Source of the DNA: Nocardioides albus
GTDB taxonomy: Bacteria > Actinomycetota > Actinomycetes > Propionibacteriales > Nocardioidaceae
Length of the DNA: 47,634 bases
Direction of reading: 5' to 3'
Assembly: GCF_014648255.1 (NCBI RefSeq)
Contig: NZ_BMQT01000018.1
Span: 1-47,634, forward strand
The first letter of the stretch is position 1, and each line of letters starts with the position of its first letter. This document shows, one piece after another, positions 8,039 through 15,678 of the stretch. The translations under genes were made by a program, and so were the position numbers. Below the pieces are notes generated by a model that was given only the letters and a program-made list of their open reading frames with translations, did not search any database and was not told the DNA's origin.

Positions 8039-9430
8039 TCACCAGCTCGTGTAGAGCAGATGCTGGACGAGGAGCGCGGTGAGGAGCTGCAGGGCCAGGC
8101 CGGGACGTCGCCACTGCTCGGGCAGGAGGGCGCAGCCGAGGGTGAGCCAGGGGATGAAGGGGAGCCAGATGCGTTCCACCTCCGCCCGGCTCATCTGGGA
8201 GGCGTCGGCGAGAGCGATCATGATCACCGCGGCCGCGACCAGGACGACGACCACCCGGTCGGCCGGCTCGCGGCGGGCGGCCCAGGTAGCGCCCAACCCG
8301 GCGCCGACGAGCGGCCCGGCGCTGATCGCGAGCGCGGCCAGGTTGCCCCAGGTCCAGTAGGCGCCGGGGCGTTGGCTGGCCAACCCGTCCCAGTAGCGAT
8401 CGACCAGCACCGGATACGCCTCCCACCAGGCGAAACCGCCGGCGGCGAAGGTGAGGGCGACGGCAACCGCGGACGCGATCGCGATCGGCAGCACCCGCCA
8501 CCCCCTGCCCAGCCAGATCACCGCGAGCGCGAGAACCCCGGTGAGCAGGAGCCCGTAAGACATGAACACGACGATCCCGAGCACCAGCCCCGCGAGAACC
8601 GCCCACAGCAAGCCGGCCAAGCCGGATACGACGGGACGTTCTTGTCCGTTACCGGCCGGTAGACCGACAAGAACGTCCCGTCGTATCCCGCGGCACGCGA
8701 GCGCGAGGCAGCACAAACCCCAGGCGACCGTGGTCGCCATCACCGCGTCCGCCGATACAGCCAGGAACACCGCGCTCGGCGACAGGACCAGGTACGGCGC
8801 CGCCGCTCGCGCCGCGTCCTCGGCGCCGAGGACCCGGACCGTCGTCATGACCGCCAGCGGCAGGGTCGCGGCGAGCGCGATGACGACCAGGCCCGCGGCG
8901 AGGTCACCACCGAGACCGACCTTCACCAGCAGCACGAAGAAGAGCACCATCCCGGGCGGGTGCCCGGCGATGTGGACCGGCCAGTTCCCCTCCGGAGCGT
9001 CGTAGGGGATCCGGGAGACGTACTCCCGCAGCAGCCCGGGGACGTCATCGACCGCCCGGGCCGTCTCCAGGTATTCGGTCGGGTTCCCCAGCACCCGCGA
9101 GATGCCCTCGGGGCCGTCCACCAGTGCCAGCGCCAGCAGCCACACCAGCCCGGCGGCGTACGCGACCAGGAGCAGGCGCCGCCAGGGCAGTCGCTTCGCC
9201 ATCGGGTCGGCCCAGCGCAGCGACGCGAGCGCGAGCAGGACTGCGGGGAGTGTGCCGATACCCACCTTGACCTGCGGGTATCCGTGGAGGGGAGGGAAGG
9301 TGCCGTCGTCGAGGTGCACGCGCGGCCACACCTGCCAGTCGAGCAGGGCCGGCACGACGACGGCCGTCACGATGAGCACGACCGTGACGACGAGCCCCAC
9401 CAGGGCGGCGCGGTGAGCTGAGGAGTTCAC
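8039..9430 (-). CDS. Polytopic membrane protein, GT-C glycosyltransferase-like
   Basis: 463 residues with about 11-12 membrane segments. The loop GNWPVHIAGHPPGMVLFF and the upstream periplasmic loop with acidic residues are typical of actinobacterial GT-C-like proteins that use polyprenyl-phosphate sugars. The GTG at 9430 is supported by TACGCT 7 nt upstream. A long hairpin (8624-8688) lies inside the gene and is translated as part of a loop (RRDVLVGLPAGNGQERPVV). It is transcribed divergently from the GT2 operon with predicted leaderless promoters for both, suggesting a shared pathway. The exact transferase activity is inferred from topology and one motif. Confidence 0.65.
   Translation of the reverse strand: MNSSAHRAALVGLVVTVVLIVTAVVVPALLDWQVWPRVHLDDGTFPPLHGYPQVKVGIGTLPAVLLALASLRWADPMAKRLPWRRLLLVAYAAGLVWLLALALVDGPEGISRVLGNPTEYLETARAVDDVPGLLREYVSRIPYDAPEGNWPVHIAGHPPGMVLFFVLLVKVGLGGDLAAGLVVIALAATLPLAVMTTVRVLGAEDAARAAAPYLVLSPSAVFLAVSADAVMATTVAWGLCCLALACRGIRRDVLVGLPAGNGQERPVVSGLAGLLWAVLAGLVLGIVVFMSYGLLLTGVLALAVIWLGRGWRVLPIAIASAVAVALTFAAGGFAWWEAYPVLVDRYWDGLASQRPGAYWTWGNLAALAISAGPLVGAGLGATWAARREPADRVVVVLVAAAVIMIALADASQMSRAEVERIWLPFIPWLTLGCALLPEQWRRPGLALQLLTALLVQHLLYTSW
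8624..8688. repeat. 23-bp inverted repeat inside a CDS
   Basis: Perfect 23-bp arms (8624-8646 and 8666-8688, beginning GGATACGACGGGACG) flank a 19-nt loop that itself contains the perfect palindrome TACCGGCCGGTA (8650-8661). It lies in frame in the membrane protein gene. The symmetry is far beyond what coding constraint would give, so it looks like an inserted palindromic element. Confidence 0.8.
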
Positions 9431-9437
9431 GACTGCG

Positions 9438-9536
9438 AGCGTAGGTCCGCGACGGCTCGATGGCCGCCGGCGCACGGGCCCCGTCACCGGACCGTAAGAT
9501 CTGCGGCCCCCATCGGCGGCGGCGCGTTCCTAGAGT
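9438..9536. promoter_or_regulatory. Divergent leaderless promoters
   Basis: On the minus strand TACGCT (9438-9443) lies 7 nt before the GTG at 9430. On the plus strand TAGAGT (9531-9536) lies 7 nt before the ATG at 9544. Neither start has a Shine-Dalgarno sequence. The roughly 90 bp between the boxes is the only room for shared regulation. Confidence 0.5.
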
Positions 9537-9543
9537 CGATCAC

Positions 9544-10212
9544 ATGGCCGAACCCCGCTCTGATGTCGACCTCGTGCTGCCCTGCCGCGACGAGGCCGCC
9601 GCCCTGCGCGAGCTGCTGCCGCGCGTGCCGGCGGGACTCTCCGTGATCGTCGTCGACAACGGCTCGACCGACGGGACCGCCGAGGTCGCCCGCGCGCTGG
9701 GGGCGCGGGTCGTCTCGGAGTCGCGGCCGGGATACGGGGCGGCGGTGCATGCCGGTCTGATGGCGGCGACCGCGCCGTTTGTCGTGGTGATGGACGGCGA
9801 CGGCTCCTTCGATCCCACCGCCGCGCTGCCCCTGGTCGAGACGATCAGGCGCGACGAGGCCGACCTGGCGCTGGGCTCCCGCAGGCCGGTGGCTCCCGGC
9901 GCCCAGCCGTGGCACGCCCGGGTCGGCAACCGGCTGGTCCTGGCCGCGCTGCGGCGCCGCACCGGCTTGCGTCTACGTGACATCGCCCCGCTGCGCGCGG
10001 CCCGCCGGGAGGCGCTGCTCGGGCTCGGGGTGGCGGACCGGCGCTCGGGCTATCCGGTCGAGCTGCTCGATCGCGCGGCCCGGGCCGGTTGGCGGGTGCA
10101 CGAGGAGGACGTCGACTACCACCCTCGGACCGCGGGGACCCGCTCGAAGGTCTCCGGCTCGGTGCGGGGCAGCTTTCGGGCGGCGTACGACTTCTGGCGG
10201 GTGCTCTCGTGA
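9544..10212 (+). CDS. Family 2 glycosyltransferase
   Basis: 222 residues. Classic GT-A features: DLVLPCRDEA at the N-terminus, VIVVDNGSTDGTAEVA (about 36-51), VVMDGDGSFDP as the metal-binding D-x-D region (about 82-92), and GSRRP. There are no C-terminal membrane helices, so it is shorter than DPM-type enzymes with anchors. First gene of a seven-gene operon; its TGA overlaps the next start (GTGATG). It probably transfers a sugar to a lipid or small acceptor made by neighbouring enzymes. Confidence 0.85.
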   Translation: MAEPRSDVDLVLPCRDEAAALRELLPRVPAGLSVIVVDNGSTDGTAEVARALGARVVSESRPGYGAAVHAGLMAATAPFVVVMDGDGSFDPTAALPLVETIRRDEADLALGSRRPVAPGAQPWHARVGNRLVLAALRRRTGLRLRDIAPLRAARREALLGLGVADRRSGYPVELLDRAARAGWRVHEEDVDYHPRTAGTRSKVSGSVRGSFRAAYDFWRVLS

Positions 10213-10868
10213 TGCCGCCTACGCTCCTCCTGGTCGCCAAGGCACCGGTGCCGGGCCTGGTGAAGACCCGGCTCGCGGCCGACGTTGGCGAGAAGGCCGC
10301 GACCGCGGTCGCCGCGGCCGCCCTGCTGGACACCATCGAGGCGTGCACGCTGGCGGTGGGACCGGAACGGTGCCGACTCGCCTTCTCGGGCGATCTCGCT
10401 GTCGGGTTCAGGGCCGACGAGATCCAGGCTGCCCTCAACGGTTGGACCCTCGCCCCGCAGCGCGGGACCGGCCTCGGCGAACGACTCGCGAACGCCCACG
10501 CCGAGGTCGCCGGACCGGTGGTGCAGATCGGCATGGACACCCCACAGGTCACCCCGGGCGGGCTGCTCGCTGCGGCCGGCGGCCTGGACGCGGCCGATGC
10601 CGTGCTCGCTCCCGCCGAGGACGGCGGCTGGTGGGCCCTGGCGCTCCGCGACCCGTCGGCGGCCACCGCGCTGCGCGACGTACCCATGTCCACCCCCGAG
10701 ACGTACGCAGCCACCCGCGCCGCCCTCGAAGGAATCGGCCTCCGGGTCGCCGCCGGTGAACGGCTGCGCGACGTCGACCACCTCGCCGACGTCGCCCCCG
10801 TAGCCGCGACGGCCCCGCACACCCGCTTCGCGGTGGTCGCGGCCGAGATCGCGAGGGTCGCCCGATGA
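10212..10868 (+). CDS. TIGR04282/DUF2064 glycosyltransferase-like protein
   Basis: 218 residues. The N-terminus LLLVAKAPVPGLVKTRLA matches the TIGR04282 (DUF2064) family, a nucleotidyltransferase-like GT-A fold; QRGTGLGERLANA and IGMDTPQVTP (a D-x-P/Q site) follow, then LAPAEDGGWWALAL. These proteins usually lie next to a GT2 enzyme, as here. Biochemical function is not established; nucleotide-sugar formation or transfer is a guess from the fold. A GTG one codon upstream could also initiate. The stop overlaps the methyltransferase start. Confidence 0.8.
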   Translation: MPPTLLLVAKAPVPGLVKTRLAADVGEKAATAVAAAALLDTIEACTLAVGPERCRLAFSGDLAVGFRADEIQAALNGWTLAPQRGTGLGERLANAHAEVAGPVVQIGMDTPQVTPGGLLAAAGGLDAADAVLAPAEDGGWWALALRDPSAATALRDVPMSTPETYAATRAALEGIGLRVAAGERLRDVDHLADVAPVAATAPHTRFAVVAAEIARVAR

Positions 10869-11563
10869 CCGCGGTGGCGGCGGTGGCGGAGTCGGCGTTC
10901 GCGCATGTCTTCGCCAGCGAGGAGTGCCGGGTGGTGAGCGTCGATGGCACGGCCTCGCGGCTTCCGGTCGAGGACTGGTCCCGCACCGCCGACGCCGCGG
11001 ACCTCGCCCTGCTCTCCTACTGCGCCGGACCGACGCTCGATCTCGGCTGCGGGCCCGGCCGGATGACCGCCGCGCTGGCCGCCCGGGGTCTGCCGTCGCT
11101 GGGCGTCGACGTCGTCCCCGAGGCCGTTGCCCAGACCGAGGCCCGCGGTGGGCGCGCAGTCTGTCGCGACCTCTTCGAGCCGCTGCCCGGGGAGGGCTGG
11201 TGGACGACCGCTCTGCTCGCCGACGGCAACCTCGGCATCGGCGGGGACCCGCTCGCCCTCCTCGCCCGCGTACGCCGGCTGCTCGTGCCGGGCGGCCGGG
11301 TGGTCGCCGAGGTGCATCCGCCGGGCACGCCGAGCGGCCCGCTGCTCGCGGAGCTGGTCTGCCGCTGCGGCGGCTCCTCGCAGTTCCCGTGGGCGATCGT
11401 CGGCGCCGACGCGATCGGGGCGATCGCTGCCGAGGTCGGCCTCGCGGTGAGGCGGCTCGAGCCGCTGCCGCACCGCCGGGCACAGTCCCGCCGGTCAGCG
11501 CCGGCCCCGTTCACCCCTGCCGGTGACCGCTGGGTCGCCGTGCTCGTCGAGGACGCCGCATGA
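10865..11563 (+). CDS. Class I SAM-dependent methyltransferase
   Basis: 232 residues. The SAM motif LDLGCGPGRMTAALA is at about residues 59-73, followed by the acidic SLGVDVVPEA loop and VRRLLVPGGRVVAEV as post-motif III. It overlaps its upstream neighbour by ATGA and the downstream gene by 4 nt, so it is translationally coupled. The acceptor is unknown; a pathway intermediate of the operon is the natural candidate. Confidence 0.85.
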   Translation: MTAVAAVAESAFAHVFASEECRVVSVDGTASRLPVEDWSRTADAADLALLSYCAGPTLDLGCGPGRMTAALAARGLPSLGVDVVPEAVAQTEARGGRAVCRDLFEPLPGEGWWTTALLADGNLGIGGDPLALLARVRRLLVPGGRVVAEVHPPGTPSGPLLAELVCRCGGSSQFPWAIVGADAIGAIAAEVGLAVRRLEPLPHRRAQSRRSAPAPFTPAGDRWVAVLVEDAA

Positions 11564-12702
11564 GAATCCCCTCGGAGGGCTCCTTCACCTCGCGCCTGCG
11601 CAGCGCCGCGGTCGCCGCTCGCGTCGGGCTCTGGCTCGGGATCTGCTTTCTGGTCGCACTCGTCACCGGCCTGATCAGCCACTACGCCCAGCTCGACCAC
11701 CAGCCGGCGCCGCTCCCGGCCAGCCCGTCGCGGCTCTACCAGCTCACCCAGGGTCTCCACGTCGTCGCCGGCACCGCCGCGATCCCGCTGCTCCTGGTCA
11801 AGCTGTGGGTCGTCTTCCCCAAGCTCTTCCAGCCGATGCCGCGCCAGGTCCGGGAGGCACTGCCGACGGCGCTGGAACGCGGCTCGATCGCCGTCCTGGT
11901 CAGCACCTCGCTGGTCCAGCTCACCACCGGTGTGCTCAACGTCGCCCAGTGGTATCCCTGGGGCTTCAGCTTCCGGAGCACCCACTACGCGCTGGCCTTC
12001 GTCGCCGTCGGAGCGCTGCTGATCCACATCGCGGTGAAGCTGCCGGTCGTACGCGATGCCCTGACCGGGGACGTCGACGACACCGCCCACGACCGGCCGA
12101 ACGCGCGCCGGCCGGGGCCGGTCAGCCGTCGCGGAGTGATGGTGCTCGCCGGCGCGTCGGCTCTGGCCACCGCCTTCCTCTACACCGCCGGCACCGTCCC
12201 CAACGTCGGCCGCATCGCCGCCCTGTCCCCGCGGTCACGCAAGCACGGCATCCCGATCAACCGGACGGCCCACTCCGCCGGTGTGGTGGCCGCGGCGAGC
12301 AGCTCCGCCTACCGCCTCGAGGTCGTCCACGGCGGCACGACCCGGTCCCTGACCCGCGACGACCTGGCCGCGATGGAGCAGCGGACCTGCACCCTGCCGA
12401 TCGCCTGCGTGGAAGGGTGGAGCGCGACGGGCGACTGGGGCGGCGTACGCCTCCGCGACCTGCTCGACCTCGTCGACGCCCCGCGCGGGCGCGAGGTGCG
12501 GGTCCGGTCGATCCAGACGTTCAGCGCCTCCGCGGACACCGTGCTCCCGCCGAACTTCGCCGACGACGACCGGACCCTGCTGGCGCTGATGCTCGACGGG
12601 GAGACGCTGTCGATGGACCACGGCTGCCCGGTCCGGCTGATCGCGCCCGACCGTCCCGGGGTCATGCAGACCAAGTGGGTCTCCCGGATCGAGGTGCTCT
12701 GA
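11560..12702 (+). CDS. Membrane-anchored molybdopterin-dependent oxidoreductase
   Basis: 380 residues in two parts. Residues about 20-170 form four membrane segments with in-membrane histidines (TQGLHVVAG, STHYALAFVAVGALLIHIAVK), resembling a cytochrome b561/YedZ-like domain. After an RR-containing loop and a fifth hydrophobic stretch, residues about 240-380 are a sulfite-oxidase-type Moco domain with the expected cysteine in PIACVEGWSATGDWGG and the MDHGCPVRLIAPDRPGVMQTKWVSRI signature. The fold implies a redox step at the outer membrane face with electron exchange through a built-in cytochrome b. The substrate is unknown. Confidence 0.8.
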   Translation: MRIPSEGSFTSRLRSAAVAARVGLWLGICFLVALVTGLISHYAQLDHQPAPLPASPSRLYQLTQGLHVVAGTAAIPLLLVKLWVVFPKLFQPMPRQVREALPTALERGSIAVLVSTSLVQLTTGVLNVAQWYPWGFSFRSTHYALAFVAVGALLIHIAVKLPVVRDALTGDVDDTAHDRPNARRPGPVSRRGVMVLAGASALATAFLYTAGTVPNVGRIAALSPRSRKHGIPINRTAHSAGVVAAASSSAYRLEVVHGGTTRSLTRDDLAAMEQRTCTLPIACVEGWSATGDWGGVRLRDLLDLVDAPRGREVRVRSIQTFSASADTVLPPNFADDDRTLLALMLDGETLSMDHGCPVRLIAPDRPGVMQTKWVSRIEVL

Positions 12703-13127
12703 TGAGAGGGATCCGGGCTGCGCTGATCCTGCTCGGGGCGGTCGGAATGGCGTACGGAGCCTGGCTGCTGGTCAGCCGGCAGGACCTCGGCCAGATCGTC
12801 GAGGTCGCCGTCTGGCTGGCGGCGGCCATCGTGATCCACGACGGGATCCTGGCACCGGCGGTGCTCGGGCTCGGCTGGCGCGGTGGCCGGCTGCTGCCTC
12901 GAGCCGCCGCCAGGGGCGCCGTGGTGGTGCTGGTGCTGCTCGGACCGGCGACGCTGGTCGCGATCCCGGTCCTCGGCCGGTTCGGCGCGAAGCCGGACAA
13001 CCCGACGCTGCTGGACCGCGACTACACCCAGGGGCTGCTGGTCTTCGCGATCCTGTGCGTGTGCGCCGGTGTCGCCGTCGCGCTCGGCGAACTACGCTCG
13101 CCCCATCCGACGGCGGAGGAGGAGTAG
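12702..13127 (+). CDS. Small membrane protein of unknown function
   Basis: 141 residues with three clear membrane segments (about 5-23, 34-54 and 67-85) and a fourth near the C-terminus (GLLVFAILCVCAGVAVAL). The ATG overlaps the stop of the oxidoreductase (TGATG) and the response regulator begins 2 nt after its stop, so it is embedded in the operon. No family recognised; it could be a partner of the membrane oxidoreductase or a sensor accessory. Confidence 0.7.
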   Translation: MRGIRAALILLGAVGMAYGAWLLVSRQDLGQIVEVAVWLAAAIVIHDGILAPAVLGLGWRGGRLLPRAAARGAVVVLVLLGPATLVAIPVLGRFGAKPDNPTLLDRDYTQGLLVFAILCVCAGVAVALGELRSPHPTAEEE

Positions 13128-13129
13128 GC

Positions 13130-13816
13130 ATGGCACGAGTGCTCGTCGTCGACGACGACCTCACCGTTCGCGAGGTGCTGGCCTCCTACCTGCGCGCCGG
13201 CTCGCACGACGTCGTCGAGGCCGGCGACGGCGAGCTGGCGCTGCGCGCGATGAGCGAACGACCGGCCGACATCGTCATCCTCGACCTGATGCTGCCCGGC
13301 ATCGACGGCCTCGAGGTGTGCCGTCGACTGCGCCAGGCGAGCGAGGTGCCGATCATCATGCTCACCGCCCTCGGCAGCGAGGCCGACCGGATCATGGGGC
13401 TCGAGCTCGGGGCCGACGACTACGTCGGCAAGCCGTTCAGCCCGCGGGAGCTGGTGCTGCGCGTCGACTCGGTCCTCAAGCGCACCGGCCACTCCGGCGA
13501 GGGTGGCGTGGTCTCCGACGGCTCTCTGGTGGTCGACGCCGACCGACGGGTGGCGACCGACGCCGGCGCGGAGCTGTCGCTGACGACCCGGGAGTTCGAT
13601 CTGCTCCGCTACCTGATCACCCACCCCGGCAAGGCCTTCACCCGCGAAGACCTGCTCGAGCACGTCTGGGGATGGACGATCGGCGACCGCTCGACGGTCA
13701 CGGTCCACGTACGCCGGCTGCGGGAGAAGATCGAGTCCGACCCGACCCGGCCGCAACGGCTGGTCACGGTCTGGGGCGTCGGCTATCGCTGGGAGCCCGC
13801 GGCGGTGGGCGCATGA
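13130..13816 (+). CDS. OmpR/PhoB-family response regulator
   Basis: 228 residues. The receiver domain has the acidic cluster VVDDD at the N-terminus, the phospho-acceptor D52 in VILDLMLPG, T in MLTALGSE and K in VGKPFSPREL. A winged-helix effector domain (about 130-225) contains LTTREFDLLRYLITHPGKAFTREDLLEHVWG and TVTVHVRRLREKIE. A GGAGGAG site precedes the ATG. It is coupled to the kinase by ATGA and probably controls its own operon. Confidence 0.95.
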   Translation: MARVLVVDDDLTVREVLASYLRAGSHDVVEAGDGELALRAMSERPADIVILDLMLPGIDGLEVCRRLRQASEVPIIMLTALGSEADRIMGLELGADDYVGKPFSPRELVLRVDSVLKRTGHSGEGGVVSDGSLVVDADRRVATDAGAELSLTTREFDLLRYLITHPGKAFTREDLLEHVWGWTIGDRSTVTVHVRRLREKIESDPTRPQRLVTVWGVGYRWEPAAVGA

Positions 13817-14964
13817 AGATCGCCGATGCCGTCCTGATCGCCCTCGTCGCCGCGGGCGCCGGTCTCGCGGTCGGTGTCGTCGGGCTCCTGTTCGCCTGGC
13901 TGACTCGGCGCTGGTCGATCCGCTGGCAGCTCACCTTGGTCGCGGCAGTCGCAGTGCTGACGGTCTTCGGCGGCGTACTCGGGATCGCGTGGCTGATGTT
14001 CCTCTCCGGCCACGACCTGCAGGTCATCACCGTGGTCACCTCGATCGCCGCGACGGTGGCGATCCTGGTCGCGTTCGTGATCGGCTCCGCGATGGTCCGC
14101 TGGTCGGGGGCGGTCCAGCAGCAGGCCCGGGAGATGGCGCTCGGAGGTCATCAGCAGCCCGCGGAGAGCGGACCGCGCGAGCTCCGGTCGTTGTCGGCCG
14201 AGCTCGCCGAGACCCAGCGTCGGCTCGAGGAGGCGCGCACGAGAGAGGACCGGCTCGAGGAGTCCCGCCGCGAGCTGATCTCCTGGGTCGCCCACGACCT
14301 GCGTACGCCGCTCGCGGGGCTCAGAGCGATGGCCGAGGCGCTCGAGGACGGGATCGCCGCCGACCCGCACCGCTACCACCAGCGCATCCGCGTCGAGGTC
14401 GAGCGCCTCGCCCGGCTCGTGGACGACCTCTTCGAGCTCTCCCGGATCCAGGCCGGTGCACTCACACTGACCCCGGAGCCGGTCCTGCTCGGCGATCTGG
14501 TCAGCGAAGCCCTGGCCGGGGCAGACGCCGTCGCCCGGGAGCGCCGGGTCCGGCTCGGGGGCCAGGTCGAGGACGGCCTCGAGATCACCGCCGACCCGGC
14601 CAGCCTGTCCCGCGTCGTCTCCAACCTGCTGATGAATGCCATCCGCCACACCCCGGCGGACGGCACGGTCGAGGTGCGCTGCCGACTGGCCCCCGGAGAC
14701 GTACGCAGCGTCGACCTCAGCGTCAGCGACGGCTGTGGCGGCCTGGATCCCGGCGAGATGGAGCGGGTCTTCGATCTCGGCTGGCAGGGCAGTGCCGCAC
14801 GCACACCGGCCGCGCCCGAAGGGGCCGACGGCGCCAGCGCCCAGGGTGCCGGGTTCGGCCTCGCCATCGTCAAGGGTCTCGTCGATGCGCACCGAGGCAT
14901 GGTCTGGGTCGAGAACCTTCCGGCCGCCACCGGCTGCCGTTTCCACGTGCGCCTGCCGGCGTGA
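13813..14964 (+). CDS. Sensor histidine kinase
   Basis: 383 residues. Three to four N-terminal membrane segments (about 5-110) with little external loop, then a coiled linker (ELAETQRRLEEARTREDRLEESR). The H-box is SWVAHDLRTPLAGLRAM, the N-box NLLMNAIRHTPADG and the G-box GAGFGLAIVKGL. The lack of a large extracytoplasmic domain suggests sensing within the membrane, perhaps together with the neighbouring membrane proteins. Partner of the preceding response regulator. It ends 4 bp from the convergent PadR gene. Confidence 0.95.
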   Translation: MKIADAVLIALVAAGAGLAVGVVGLLFAWLTRRWSIRWQLTLVAAVAVLTVFGGVLGIAWLMFLSGHDLQVITVVTSIAATVAILVAFVIGSAMVRWSGAVQQQAREMALGGHQQPAESGPRELRSLSAELAETQRRLEEARTREDRLEESRRELISWVAHDLRTPLAGLRAMAEALEDGIAADPHRYHQRIRVEVERLARLVDDLFELSRIQAGALTLTPEPVLLGDLVSEALAGADAVARERRVRLGGQVEDGLEITADPASLSRVVSNLLMNAIRHTPADGTVEVRCRLAPGDVRSVDLSVSDGCGGLDPGEMERVFDLGWQGSAARTPAAPEGADGASAQGAGFGLAIVKGLVDAHRGMVWVENLPAATGCRFHVRLPA

Positions 14965-14968
14965 CGGC

Positions 14969-15562
14969 TCAGTCGACCGGCGATCCTTCGAGCTCGTCGA
15001 CGAGCACGAGCCCCCGCTCAGCCCAGGCGATCGCGGTCCGGGCCTGATCGATCAGGCCGTCGTAGGCGAAGATCTTGTAGCGCACGATCCGGTCCCACTC
15101 GCGCTCGTCGTAGTGCTCCAGCCGCCTGGCCAGCGTGGGATGGCTGCGGTCGAGGAGTGTGGCACGGGTGGCCTCGAGCATCGCCAGATGCTCGGTCCAG
15201 TAGTCGCGGAACTGCTCCAGCTCGGTGCGTGCCGCGCCCGGCTCGGCCCACTCCAGGTAGGCCGCCTTGAGGTAGGCGGGCTCCCGCTGCCGGCGGATCT
15301 CGATGGGTGAGTCCATCCACTCCCGGAAGGCCGTCACGCCGGACTCGGTGACGGCGTACTCCTTCTTCGTGCCCTTCTTGCCCCACGGCACGACCGCGGA
15401 CTCGAGCAGGCCGTCGCGCTCCATCCGGTTCAGCTCCGGATAGATCTGCGAGTCGGGCGCATGCCAGACGTGGGCCACCGACTGGCTGAACTGCTTGGAG
15501 ACGTCGTAGCCGGTCATCGGGCGTGAGGTGAGCAGCGCGAGCAGCGCGAATCTCAGCGACAT
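14969..15562 (-). CDS. PadR-family repressor, VanR-like
   Basis: 197 residues. The N-terminal winged helix (RFALLALLTSRPMTGYDVSKQF, then YPELNRMERDGLLESAVV) and the C-terminal helical Vir_act_alpha_C domain define a PadR regulator of the long subfamily. It is divergent from vanABK. In Corynebacterium glutamicum a PadR-type VanR represses vanABK and is released by vanillate; the same layout makes that role likely here. Confidence 0.85.
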   Translation of the reverse strand: MSLRFALLALLTSRPMTGYDVSKQFSQSVAHVWHAPDSQIYPELNRMERDGLLESAVVPWGKKGTKKEYAVTESGVTAFREWMDSPIEIRRQREPAYLKAAYLEWAEPGAARTELEQFRDYWTEHLAMLEATRATLLDRSHPTLARRLEHYDEREWDRIVRYKIFAYDGLIDQARTAIAWAERGLVLVDELEGSPVD

Positions 15563-15610
15563 CGTGACCCCCTCTTCACGTAGTGACCGTGGCGCGAGCG
15601 TACCTGCCTC

Positions 15611-15659
15611 TTGCCACTCACTATAGAGATAGGTAGTTTGTGACGAGCACTACACCTAT
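15611..15659. promoter_or_regulatory. vanA promoter and candidate PadR operator
   Basis: TTGCCA (15611-15616), 17 nt, TAGTTT (15634-15639) form a plausible vanA promoter. An imperfect inverted repeat, ATAGGTAGT (15629-15637) and ACTACACCTAT (15649-15659), covers the -10 and start region. A repressor bound there would block vanA. The AT-rich sequence stands out from its surroundings. Confidence 0.5.
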
Positions 15660-15678
15660 CCCCATAGGGAGTTTCCGC

